Part shown: positions 37,765 through 49,331 of the stretch, piece after piece
How the letters are laid out: each line of letters begins with the position of its first letter
How positions within the stretch are numbered: position 1 is the stretch's first letter
Assembly: GCF_002865645.1 (NCBI RefSeq)
Contig: NW_020194684.1
Span: 3,945,952-4,009,951, forward strand
DNA from: Hyaloscypha bicolor E
Taxonomy: Eukaryota > Ascomycota > Leotiomycetes > Helotiales > Hyaloscyphaceae
Length of the DNA: 64,000 nucleotides
Reading direction: 5' to 3'
Program-made: the position numbers and the translations under genes
Notes under the pieces: model-generated
Database searches by the model: none
Told to the model about the DNA's origin: nothing
The model's input: the letters and a program-made list of their open reading frames with translations, nothing else

Positions 37765-38711
37765 AATAAAAGCGCTTGTCTTTTTTCTTATCCAGAGGAA
37801 GTTAATCTGTGCAAGAAAGCCGGTTGGTCTCTGTACTTCAAAAAAACACGCTTCGGCTATGCTTACTATTTTGAATTTTGAGGCCTCAGGCCTTATGGTG
37901 GTTGACGTGGCGCTAGATGTATCTGGCTTCTAAATAGTGGAGCCAAAGCCTAGCGAACTCCTCAGTCATTCACACTTCATCTCCACCAGCTCGATGTTAA
38001 AACAGCACTCTAACCTACTTCCTGCCAGTACTATAACAATCGAATTAGCCTGTGATCTCTTCGAATTTAGCGTCGCTGAGCGATTGCCACGCATTGCTTC
38101 AATAGCATTATTTGTTGACCACGGTCACGTGGTCAAGAATTGGAAGAGGCAGAGCGGGAAATCAGGAATTGGGAATGGAGCATTTTGAACTGGATATATA
38201 TAGTTAAATTGAACTATTAATGTACTCAGATTGTGCATCTGCTGCGCGAAATAAACCTTGATAATCATTCACGGGCATAGCTTGTAATGTTTAATTGAGT
38301 TAAACATTGCTTAGTAAGCAACCCTACAAATCAGATTGCTAAAGCGTGTTTATCGTCTTGCAACTCAGCACAACCCTTCATTTTATCTAATTACCATGAT
38401 TTAATTGTTACAGTATCCGTAACTCTATGTATTAATATTTTTGCGCTCCAATAAAATTCTACCAAAAGTTTATCCTGGGGGGTTCGGACCAATCCAGTCA
38501 TACGCTTCTATTGCACGTGATGGTGCGGCTGAGCCTGTGTAACACCTTTGCACTTTTTACCTTCGCACAGCCTTACACGGCCTTCCGTCATGACATACAG
38601 AGCACCACTTTCTCTTCTGCCTGTGGCTATCCATCTCCGACTACCCGCAAACTGCCCGGTGTCTTGATACTTCTACGTTTATCCTTGCTGCCTGGAACCG
38701 ATCTTGGAGCG
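37765..38711. other. 5' flank of the NLR-like gene
   Basis: No separate gene is supported. An open frame continues upstream of the chosen NLR start codon but does not look like HET sequence. This interval probably holds the promoter. Confidence 0.35.
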
Positions 38712-41700
38712 ATGCGACTTCTTTACTTCAACAGTTCCAAGAGGCTGGCCTCAACGGATTTCAGCGGGAAAACAGTTCCGCCTTATGCTATTCTGTCACA
38801 CACCTGGGATGGTGACGAATTTCTCTTTGAAGACCTGGTGAATGATACTGGTAAAACCAAGGCTGGCTATGAAAAGATTCAGTTCTGTGGTGAACAAGCG
38901 GCTCGTGACAATCTACAGTACTTCTGGGTCGACACATGTTGTATTGACAAATGGAACATTTGTGAGCTTTCAAACGCGATCAATTCTATGTTTCTATGGT
39001 ATAGAAATGCTGCAAAATGCTACGTATACCTCTCGGATGTCTCGATACCAGTGACAGAGGCACCGCGAGGCTGGACGCTGCGGAAACGAATCACTTCGGT
39101 AACAGTCAGGGTACCAAGACACCAGAGTACATGGGAAGCATCTTTTCGAAAGAGCAGATGGTTTACTCGAGGCTGGACGCTTCAAGAGCTCATCGCTCCC
39201 GCATCAGTCGAGTTCTTCTCTTTAGAGCGTCGGCGACTAGGTGATAAAGAAACCCTCGAGCAGCAGATACACGAGATTACTCGCATTCCAGTCGAAGCAC
39301 TACGGGGTGGTCCACTCGAGGATTTCAGTGTACAAGATCGAAGGGCATGGATGGTGGGCCGCCAGACAACGCAAGAAGAAGATCTGGCGTACTCTTTGAT
39401 TGGAATTTTCAGCGTGTCGATGGATTTTAGATATGGCGAAGGAAAGGAGAGAGCATTGAGCCGACTTCAAGAGGAGATGGAAAAAGGTACGCCCTATACA
39501 AGTTTGTCTAATAAGTACTAAACTATAGCGCCACAGTCAACACTACACCATTCATTGTACCATTCGACCGAAACACTCGATTCGTTGGTCGCGAATCGCA
39601 ACTCGCCGAGCTGGAAGGAAAGCTCTTCGTTGGAGCGTTACCTACGAAAGTCGCAATCACAGGTCCGGGCGGCATAGGCAAAACACAGCTGGTGCTCGAG
39701 TTGACGTACAGAATAAGAGAAAGATTCAAGAACTGCTCAGTCTTCTGGATACCTGCAAGCAATATAGAGAGCCTTCATCAAGCGTATGCGTATATTGCTC
39801 AACGGCTTAATATTCCAGGCTGGGATGATGAAAAGGCAGATGTCAAGGAGCTGGTTCAACTATACTTGAGCAAAGAGAGCGTAGGGCAGTGGCTACTCGT
39901 GTTCGACATCACGGATGACGCTATACTAGAAACTACTGGGTTGTCCCAGGCAGTTAGCTTGATCAAGTATCTACCGGTGTCCAACCAGGGTGCCATCGTC
40001 TTCACGACAACTGACAGAAAGACGGCTGTGGCGCTGGCATTACAAAATATTGTGGAGTTGCCAGAGATGGAACAGGACATAGCTCAAAGGATGCTGGAAA
40101 TGTGTTTGATCAGCCCGACGAACGAGCCAGAGGTAGCGGATCTCTTACTCAAAGAGCTCGCGTACCTCCCTCTGGCTATTGTGCAAGCAGCGGCCTATAT
40201 CAACATTAACAAGATAACGCTTAGAAAATATCTATTACTACTGGCTGAGCAAAAGGAGGAAGTCGTTGATCATATCAGTAAAGAGTCTGAGAACGTTATA
40301 GCTTCGACTTGGCTTATTTCGTTCGAGCAGATGCGTCGCCAGGATACGCTGGCAGCTCATGATCTCCTCTTTATGGCCTGTGTAGATCCAACGGACATTC
40401 CGCTAGCTCTTCTGCCGATGACCTCGCCGTGTGAAAAGGGAATAGACGCGATAGGAACCCTCGACGCCTACTCATTTGTCACCAAACGCACGGCGCAATC
40501 AGCACTCGACATCCATCGACTGGTGCATCTCTCGACACGCAACTGGCTTAAAAAGCAGGAATCGCTAAGCGAATGGAATCAAGTTGCTATTACACGTCTG
40601 CTTGAAGTGTTCCCGGATGATAATCATGGGAATAGAAGCAAGTGGAGACGATTACTACCGCATGCTAAGTTTGCTCTTTCATTTGGGCTTCCTGGACAGG
40701 AGAATGAGGCTAGGATGAACCTGGCATGTAAGCATGCTGTGGCCTTATTTAGTGACGGGCGGTTCAGTGAGGCAGAGGAATATTTTAATGATGCCCTGCA
40801 GAGCTCTAGGGGGATATTAGGGCCGGAGCATCCTTCTACACTGGCTATTATAGCCAATTTGGCTTCCACATACCGGGATCAAGGACGCTGGAAGGAGGCC
40901 GAGGAGCTACAAGCGAAAGACCTAAGGATATGCTCGAGGGTGCTTGGTGCGGAGCATCCTTCCACGCTAACTAGTATGGCCAACTTGGCTTCAATATACC
41001 GGGATCAAGGACGCTGGAAGGAGGCCGAAGACTTGGTGATACAAGTAATGGAGACGAGAAAGAGGGTGTTAGGTGCGGAGCATCCTTCCACTCTAACTAG
41101 TATGGCCAACTTGGCTTCAATATTTTGGAATCAGGGACGCTGGAAGGAGGCCGAAGACTTGGATATGCAAGTAGTGAAGACGAGCAAAAGGGTATTAGGT
41201 GCAGAGCATCCTTCTACGCTAATTAGCATAGCCAACTTGGCTTCGACATACCGGAATCAAGGGCGCTGGAAGGAGGCTAAAGACTTAGAGGTACAAGTAA
41301 TGGAGACGAGAAAAAGGGTGTTAGGTGCAGAGCATCCTTCCACGCTAATTAGTATGGCCAACTTGGCTTTAATATACCAGAATCAAGGATGCTGGAAGGA
41401 GGCTAAGGAACTGCAAGCGATAAATCTAGAGATATTCTCGAGGGTGCTCGGCAAGGAGCATCCTTCCACGCTGACTAGCATGGCTAACTTGGCTTTAATA
41501 TACCGGAATCAGGGATATTGGAAGGAGGCTGAGGAACTGGAAGCGACAGAACTAGAGATATGCTCAAGGGTGCTCGGCAAGGAGCATCCTTCTACGCTGA
41601 CCGGTATGAATAATCTTGCCTTTACATGGAAAGGACGTGGCCGAGATGCAGATGCTCTTGAGCTAATGAAGCAATGCGCAGAGGCACGGGCCAGGGTCTT

Positions 41701-41782
41701 AGGGGCTAATCATCCCTATACCCTGTCTTCCTATACGGCATTACTTGAATGGCAGAAAGAGGAATTGGAGATTAGTGCCTAA
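38712..41782 (+). CDS. HET-NB-ARC-TPR NLR-like STAND protein
   Basis: Exons 38712-39486 and 39537-41782 are joined by a 50-bp intron (GTACGC...CCACAG), giving about 1006 residues. The N-terminal HET domain is recognised by MRLLYFNS, YAILSHTWDGDEFLFEDL, YFWVDTCCIDK and RGWTLQELIAP. The NB-ARC ATPase has Walker A ITGPGGIGKTQ (near residue 301) and Walker B WLLVFDITDD. From about residue 686 seven 42-residue TPRs of the kinesin-light-chain/NPHP3 type (LGAEHPSTLTSMANLASIYR...) and a partial eighth follow. HET/STAND proteins trigger heterokaryon incompatibility or immune-like cell death after recognition by the repeats. The start was set by HET family similarity, though the frame is open further upstream. 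The gene sits between AT-rich inverted repeats. Confidence 0.92.
40817..41698 (+). repeat. Seven tandem 126-bp TPR-coding units
   Basis: Each unit begins at the Leu-Gly preceding (A/K/P)EHPSTL and encodes 42 residues. Units 2-6 are near-identical at the DNA level over blocks such as GAGCATCCTTC and GGAAGGAGGC. Variation is concentrated at a few codons after the PSTL motif and in the second helix. Such sequence homogeneity is typical of NLR repeats undergoing unequal exchange. Confidence 0.9.
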
Positions 41783-42089
41783 TAGATAGAGAATGATACT
41801 ATGTAATTAGTTATATAAATAGAATAATACTATAGTAATACTAGAGTCAAATTTGAGATAAAGTAGGCTCAATAGAATATTAACTAATTCATTCACTTAA
41901 GCCTTAAGCTATATATATTATTTAAAAGCCATATCCATCTAATGCCACATCTATTACATATAGCCTAAGGCCTTGAAATTTAAAAAATAGTAGATATAGC
42001 TAAAGTATGTATTTTAAAGTATATAAACTAACTAATTCTCTTATATAATAGCTTACTTTTCTTTAAATAAAGAAAATTAACTATTATAA
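41783..42089. other. AT-rich 3' flank of the NLR-like gene
   Basis: The sequence is strongly TA-rich with no coding potential. It is probably RIP-mutated repeat DNA. Confidence 0.5.
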
Positions 42090-42387
42090 CTTAATTCACT
42101 TGCTATTATTTAATATTATTATAGTTTTAAGCTTCGAAAATATTAATAAAATAAAATAAAAACTTTATATAAAAAACCAAAATATAAAACAAATAATTAT
42201 TAAAACAAATTTAATAAATTTTTATATAAGCACTTATAGAAATTAAATACTTATATTAGAATTAAAATACATTAAACTCAAGTAGAGAAAATACGAAATA
42301 AAATACTATTATATAATATTAAAATATTAATAATTTTATTAAAGTTCCAGTTATACTATGGGATTTTCGCTTCGCGAGAATATCGGT
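42090..42387 (-). repeat. Right arm of ~300-bp inverted repeat flanking the NLR-like gene
   Basis: This is the inverted diverged copy of 37469-37764. Its outer end, read inward on the minus strand, is ACCGATATTCTCGCGAAGCG, and it is followed outside by TA as on the left. The two arms and flanking TA fit a Tc1/mariner-type element boundary around 4.9 kb that includes the NLR-like gene, although two independent insertions cannot be excluded. Confidence 0.65.
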
Positions 42388-42614
42388 TATATATATAAGT
42401 TACTGTCTTTATTCAATTAAGCTTTGTCCTGAGTATTAAGGGGAAACTTAGTAGTTATTTGGATGCTTGATTCTTTGCATATGCATGCTATTATATATAC
42501 ACCCCCATATTTGAAGCCTAATTACATGCCAAACACTGCCTTGTTCATGCAATTGTCAGTGCTAGGCTCTATCCGCATGCTTTTCAACACCTGAAGCCAA
42601 ACCATCCATTCCTA
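42388..42614. other. Intergenic region
   Basis: Short spacer between the right inverted repeat and the 3' end of the GH55 pseudogene. No gene is seen. Confidence 0.4.
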
Positions 42615-45600
42615 TTAGAAACTAAGATTGGGGTCTACCATCCACTTGTAGCAATTATTCTCCACAACGCCTCCTTGTTTCCCATTAATACCGCCACAGT
42701 TGCAGCTGTCGGACGGCACAGACAGGTATTTCATGCACAGGGTTTTGTCAAATGTGAAGCTGCATCTGGACTTGATTTGAAGAGATACTGTGATCGTGAC
42801 AGTGCCCAAGCCGCCGTTGTAATCGAAAGGGAAATCGATCGAACGGAAGTAACCAGGGCCTAAGCTGTCGTTCTGGATGTCGTTACAGAAGCTGTTGGCA
42901 GAGTTGACCATCCGCACGTTTTCGGTATTCTCTCCACTGTTGAAGCAGGCGACCGAGTTCGTCCTGGCGTCACCTTGCTCGAGGGGCGAGGGCGCCGGCC
43001 GAGTAGGTATGGTTTTGGTGGCGGACGTTGTCTTCGACGAAGAGGTAGACGAAGAGGTAGACGAAGAGATAACGGGAGGACATCTAGTCTGGAGGTCCCA
43101 GTAATTCTCTTCGTCGCCACCACCAAAATTTCCGGTAATATTATTCAAAAACCATGGTTGGGTGATACAGCTTGGATCGAAAAAATAACATTCGTTCACC
43201 AATGGACTTTCAGGTGAGCCGTATACGGGCTGAATTAATCGGTTTGGCCAGCTTCCGGAGGGGGGTGGAGGCGCATTAGGACCGATGGATAGCGGAGGCT
43301 TGGGGAACGGAACTGTAGCGGATGTTGTAGTCGGTAAACCGTCTATTCCCCCGGTGTAAACGAGGGCAGACCAGAATGGTGTCGTTGCTGGAACGGGCAA
43401 GAAAGCCGGAGCCGCGCGTTTGTTTTTCTTGTTGCTGCTACCCTGGGTCAGCGTCACCACGTCAAACACCCACTCTGTTATGGTCAGTGGTGCTTGTGTG
43501 ATTGTGCTTGTCCAGGCTCCATCGCTAACAGTGATCAGGGGATAGTTGACGGTACTGGTTGCGCCAGTCCAAGGTGGTATCTTGACATTGCAAGGAGGAG
43601 AGCACGTGAATTGAGGCTGATCCATATCCCAAATTGCGGGGTCGATCCAGATCACTTCGTTAAACTGGGTGCCATTGCTGCCAACATCGAGAATGGATAT
43701 TTGGGACCAGTCGGGGTGCTTGTTCACGTTGAGGTTATCGATGGCCGGAATGCCTTTACCATCCATAACAACCATATACTTGGCGCCGATTGTTACGAGG
43801 TTCTGGATACGTACGTTGGCAAGATTGTTTTCGAGAAGCATGAGCGCCTTTTGACATGCTTGCGTGTCGATGCAGTCTTGTGAATAAGTCGAGAACCAGG
43901 AATAAATGCCGGCGCCCGCGATGAATATGTTCTCGGAACCTTTCATTATCACCAGGCTCGGCAAAAATACCTAAATTTCCGGTATCGATAGGAATCGATG
44001 CCAGAATCGTAAGGTATCGATAGTATCGATAGTAGTATCGATTCCCTGAACCTAATTTTCCCCTTTAATCACAATTAACTTTCGAACTACTTCCCTTATA
44101 AGAAAATTTTTGGTAGCGCAAATATTCTCCTTAATTTAGGCTTTCTATCTAGCTACTTATCTTATACTTTAGGCTAAAACTAATCTCAATGCGGCCATTT
44201 TAAGTAAAAATGAGCTTTTGAGATTTTCGTGAGGCTCGCTTATATATTTAGTGCCTTGATAAGAAATACGAATACGGGGCTTAATTCTCCGAATACGAGA
44301 GGTATTTTAAATTTAAAATATTATTAAATTCTATTAATAATAGTAAATAAATTTTTTTAATAGAAATACTAGAAATTAAAGGAATTATATATAAATATAT
44401 TCTTATATAAATAAAATAATAAAATAAAGAGATAATTTTTAGGGGTAAGAATCAATAAGGTATCGATACGTATCGATTCTTACGATACCTGAAAAATACC
44501 TAATACTATCGATACCGGTATCGATGCCTCAGGTATTTTCGCCGAGCCTGATTATCACAGACCAGGATTCGTCACATCCGCTGAATTCGTTCCCGGCAGC
44601 ACAGGTATAGTCGGGATCACCCGGGAAATCGCCAACAACTGCAGCAAAAGGAGCGGGCGGCGCTGGAGTTGGCTGAAAGTAAGGCGATTCGGTTTGCAAC
44701 ATACCCGCGTATATGTTTGCTGCTGAGTTGAAATTATACTGATAGAAAACGGAGTGCTCGGACGCAGTGGCGTAAAGCCTTTCAATCTTGATGTTAGTCT
44801 TTCATTGCAGAGCTTTGGGTGAAAGAGAAAATAAGCTTACCAGGTGGGCCTTTTGCTTTCAATCAAGAAGCCACGAGCAATATAGATAGAGGTTTGTACC
44901 ATGCTGTTGTTTGCGTTAACTAGATCAGGGTCGCTGGGAGTTGTTAGTTCAAGTCAATCAATCATTCTTCGTGCCGAGAACAGATAGAGCACAACTTACT
45001 CAAGCATGTGGTCAGCTCCCCAAAGCCACATGTTTTCGAAGTACCCCGATGCCGACGGCGTGAGGTGCATCATCAGACTAGCAGCAGAACATCCTTGATC
45101 AATACCACTAGTGACGGGGGGACATTCCGCAGGTGTCAAGTCCGTTCCCGTAGCACCTCCTACTCGTGCATGGCAATCCCAAAGCGCGGCAGAGCCAGGG
45201 TTATCAGCTTGGATATTCCATTCGACAAGAATTAGACCTGCTGTCGCACCACGGGTCGTAAAAAGAAGGTCCTGCATTTCTACACTACCAATATCCCCGG
45301 CGTTTCCGACTTTGATCAAAACTTGTGGTTTGCTATAGTATATAGTCAGCGACGAAAGGGTAAATAGATACAGAGGAGCTGCGTTTCCCAGTAGGTAAAG
45401 TAAACGGTGATACATCACGTACCTTGCATCTGAGAAATACGAGCCCGACGCAACTAATTGTGACCACGTTTCCCCAACAATCTTAGCGCCAGAAGGAATG
45501 GTCACCGTCGAGGTTAGAATATATGACCCAGCGTCGACGAAGAGAATTTTGCCCAAGCTTGCGTACAGCGCTGACTGAAAAGCTGCTGTGTCATCGGTAG

Positions 45601-48600
45601 AGCCATCGCCGGTGGCCCCGAAGTCCTTCACGTGCACGAACTGAGTAATAGCTTGATCCTCGTACTGAGGCTTGGCGCGCTCAAAATACGCTCCCTCCGG
45701 GTCCAGAAGACTCGAATGCCTCCGATAGCTTCCAATTTTCCCGCCCTTGGAGAAAGTGCGAGCACTCGTCGATCCTTCGTAGACAGGTCCGACGGCCCAC
45801 TCGTCTATCAAGGCCGATGATGCAGCCAGAAGCGTTGCACCAGTCGTATCAGCGACAGCAACAGCAACTCCAGAGAGAGCGACGTTTTCGAGAGCAACCC
45901 CTGTGCTGCCCATCCCAGGAGTCGATGTTATGGGGTTGACAACAACCGCAGTGCCGACGTTTGTAAATGACGAGTCCAAGATCGAGACAGAGCCAATGTT
46001 GCCTACACCACCATCACCGACGAGCTGAAATCCCACTTTCACATTGGTCATAGTGATGGACTTCCATACCCATCCCCAGTCCCAGATGACCTGGATCCCA
46101 GTCGTGCAGCCATTGAACGTGAGGCGCTGCGCCGTGAACTGCTGATTGCCCCCTTTAATCCCGATCCCACCGCCGGTAAATGTGACATCGGAAATCTGCC
46201 CACCGCTATCATTCTCAGCGTACATGCCGATTTGAGATGAGCCCGCTGCGGCTACCAGCTCCACGTTTTGAAGACTAGTGGCTTGCGCGACTTGATAGTG
46301 GATACACGTGACTAATGTTCCTTGGGCAATCTGTCGGATGTCTATGACGATATTTCGAATCTGCCGGTAGAAGTTCGCGTATTGACATAGTACTCAGGGT
46401 CCCCTCCATCGATACCCACGCCTGGTGCACCAGTATACTCATCCGTAGATAATACACCTAGACCCACGAAGCTTGGAGCGGCTACAAGCGTCGGCCGGTT
46501 GTTGGCGTCACCAATGACCTGCGTTCCGAACGGCATGGGAATCGTCGAGGATATTAGGTACTTCCCCGGAGGGAAATACACGATGGCATTCTTGGTCGTG
46601 GAACCGTTACATGCTTCACCACATCGAGTGCCATTTGTCATCGCGCTCTTGATTGCGTTTGTATCATCCTATCTCCCGGCAAGGGATAAGTCAGTATAAG
46701 AACATGTACACGTATCGGGGTACGAGTAGACCAGGCAGTTTTCTCTTTCATCGGACTCACTGTGACACCGTCACCCACGGCCCCATAGTCAAGCACGTTA
46801 CGGAATACGACCTGGATTTTGATTAGCTGATGGATCGTCACGAGACTCTGGCCAGGTATTGAGACTCACATATTTGGGATCGTTCCCCCAAGGCACAGTG
46901 CCTTTCCGAGCAAGACTGTCGGATCGCGTGATCAGCAGGGAGTTCTTTGATGCCCGTGGGATATGGGATATTTCGTCGGGTCGGGGAAGACCCACCTTTG
47001 CATCCAGTACGTGCCCGCGGCAGCTGCTGCGCGCTTCGTGACGTTCCGGGAGCCAGAGACCGCGTCTGCCTCGGCTACGAGTGCCGCCGCCGCCGCGATC
47101 TGGTCGGAGATGACCAGAAGTGGCGGAACATCTTGATTGGTCGCCGCGCTTCCAGCCGCACCCGGAACCCGGCCCGCCCCGACTTCCGTCCCGGGCTTCA
47201 ACCCGTAGTTGTTGCGGAGCGGCGACGCCACACGGGCCTTGTTGAGCTTCGACGACTCGGCCAGGGCGTTCTTCACGATGGTCCGCGCGGCTTGCAAGTC
47301 TTGCGCGGTCGCTCTCTTGAGCAGCGGCATGACGATGTGCTCCGGGATGCTCCGTGGTGCCTGTGGCCCCTGATCACGTGAGCGGACCGACCTCACGTTG
47401 TCCGCCTCGGAACGAATCGTCATGTTCAGGTGGCCCAACCTCGCATCCTCCTCCGCGTCCTCCAGGTCCTCCCGGTCCTCCCGGTCCCACCGGTATGGTC
47501 GGTCCATGCGGGGCATGGGCATCGTCTGCCCCGTCACGTCCGACATGCTGGCATACGTGGAGTTGGCGTGCACGACCGATTGGGTGCCCTCACCCGCCAG
47601 GACGCGGGCTTTGAGTTCCGCGGTCGTGGGGGCCCTGCGGGCCGTGCTTGTAAAGTTACCAGTAGCATTCCCGCCTTCCGCGCGCTTCCGCGCTTGCGTG
47701 ACGTAGCGATGCTCCACCAGTTCGTCCGCGTTCCCAATGTCCTCCATCACGATCACTCGCGCTGCAATTCCGTCCGCGCCGTCGTCATCCGCGCGGAAGG
47801 TAAAGAGAACAATCGATTGGTCTGCGCGAAACCCGGGGAAGTTGCGGGCTGCCTCCTTGAGCTCTATCTGCAACAGCCCGTGGGCTAAGCCTTGCCCTAT
47901 CAGTCATATAGGTTAGCGAGAAGGCTCTTCTCTTCAAGATCTCATGAGTCGAAACGAAACGGAACGTGGCCTACAGTTTTGCTCTGCTTTGACTGCCCCC
48001 GTCGCGCCATAAGTGGAGCAGACGAGCGCGGCACATCGCGTGTTGGAAGGCGAGGGCGAGAGAGGTGGGCCATTTCCGCCTTCAACCCAGGTGGCCGGCG
48101 GGAACTCATCGCAGGTGTACCGAACATTGGAGTACTGGACAATATTGCCCTGAGTATCCCGCTTGTTCATGATGTTGTTGGTCGTGGTCCCAGGCTCAAG
48201 TGCAGTCGTAAACCATTCGCCATCATGTCGCATAACAGTCCTCTGGTCAATTTCCGGACAAGAGTGGAAAGTTTTCCAAGTATCGGGACAGGATTGGTCG
48301 CGGCGACCCTCTTGTCGACTTTTCGGAACAGTGTCGCCAGTGTCTAAGTCATAGCCGTATACATTATTGGCAATACCGCTGTTGGGGTGTAGATTTTGCC
48401 CTCTTGCGGTCAAAGCGAAGTTTTGGGCATTTTTGCATATGTCTCTCATGTAGTAACAGTTGTAAATCAGGTACACCGTTAAAGGGGTAACGTCGATAAC
48501 TGGCCAAGGAGTAATGCCTGGGAGAGACCGGCTTTAGACACAAAATCAGTAATGTTGCTTTTTGAGGGTACAGACTTTTGACTCTAGTACAATTCAACAC

Positions 48601-48874
48601 CCATTTTATTCTGGTCCTCTCTTTGTATATAGCGAACCCAATTGTGGAATTTGACACGGTGCTCTCAGTAGCTTTACTTTTGCAATACAGAATATAGTCC
48701 CTGGGTTGATCGGTGCTAAAGGGGTGGAAATGAAAACTTAATGACTTACTATAAGTATTGGCCAGGGCGGGTAGTATCCACCAAGTAGTCCTGTAGGTAT
48801 TGAGCCTCTGCGATTTGAGGAAAGAAGAGACAGAATAGTGGCGCCAAAAGCGCAAGAAGTTGCAAGACCACCAT
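42615..48874 (-). pseudogene. Secreted NucA/NucB-like + GH55 fusion gene, interrupted
   Basis: Nine exons are inferred, starting at 48874-48750 (signal peptide, VVLQLLALLAPLFCLFFP), then 48531-47975, 47896-46996, 46915-46870, 46811-46761, 46668-45423, 45332-45000, 44933-44841 and 44778-42615. The second exon matches the NucA/NucB DNase-like domain (YGYDLDTGDTVPKSRQE, RYTCDEFPPATWVEGG, KAEQNWQGLAHG). The later exons match a GH55-type beta-1,3-glucanase with two pectate-lyase-like helices (FRNVLDYGAVGDGVT-DDT, FVHVKDFGATGDGSTDDTAAF). Two lesions are present: a missing base near 46376-46380 and a 598-bp hAT MITE at 43953-44550. With one base added and the MITE plus one 8-bp duplication removed, the length is exactly 1637 codons, so these seem to be the only breaks. 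Confidence 0.8.
43953..44550. mobile_element. Non-autonomous hAT element (MITE), 598 bp
   Basis: The termini CAGGCTCGGCAAAAATACCT (left) and, inverted, CAGGCTCGGCGAAAATACCT (right) are bounded by the exact 8-bp duplication ATTATCAC at 43945-43952 and 44551-44558, the hallmark of hAT insertion. ATCGAT-type subterminal repeats recur near both ends. It has no coding capacity. The same terminal sequence is found on the larger hAT relic at 51526-54729, which is a likely relative of its source. Confidence 0.95.
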
Positions 48875-49331
48875 CTTGCCGACAAAGTAGTAACGAGAGA
48901 GGTGAGGAATGAATGAGAGTTTCTCGCCCTTGAATATTCCTTAAAAAAGGTGTCAAGTGATGGTTTATACTGATCCATTTCTTGTATGAGCAGTATCCCC
49001 ACTAGACTCACCAAGGGTCCCAAAACAGAACGAACAAGGCGGCGTAGTAGAGCTCGGATAGCGTAAGCCATGCTACCGGTAATAAAAGATGGTTACTTGG
49101 CATGCACGCCAAATTCGTATTGATGCAGCTGCGCCATCTCGGAGACGGAGATGACCCATTAGTGTACAATGCCTGTGAAACCTACGGCTTCAAGGAATCA
49201 AGCAAAGGAGAAAGAGTAACTACTTGTGGGATTCTTACCGAAAAGTGGTGGTCTTCAGTTTTATACAATCTCGCTTCTCTCCGCCACTGAGTAACGGAGA
49301 CTTTCAATTGGGAAGTTGGGCAACTACAGTA
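48875..49331. other. 5' flank of the NucA/NucB-GH55 pseudogene
   Basis: This presumed promoter region has no further gene. A minus-strand open frame crosses it but reads through the signal-peptide exon in another frame and is not supported. Confidence 0.4.

Noticed and set aside
46932..47888. Long overlapping plus-strand open frames opposite the NucA/NucB-GH55 linker
   Set aside because: They are mirrors of the GC-rich coding exon on the minus strand and encode Pro/Ser/Arg-rich low-complexity strings without motifs.
48364..49071. A 235-residue minus-strand open frame ending at 48364
   Set aside because: It reads through the signal-peptide exon in a different frame and through the first intron; the spliced alternative matches a signal peptide and a family domain.
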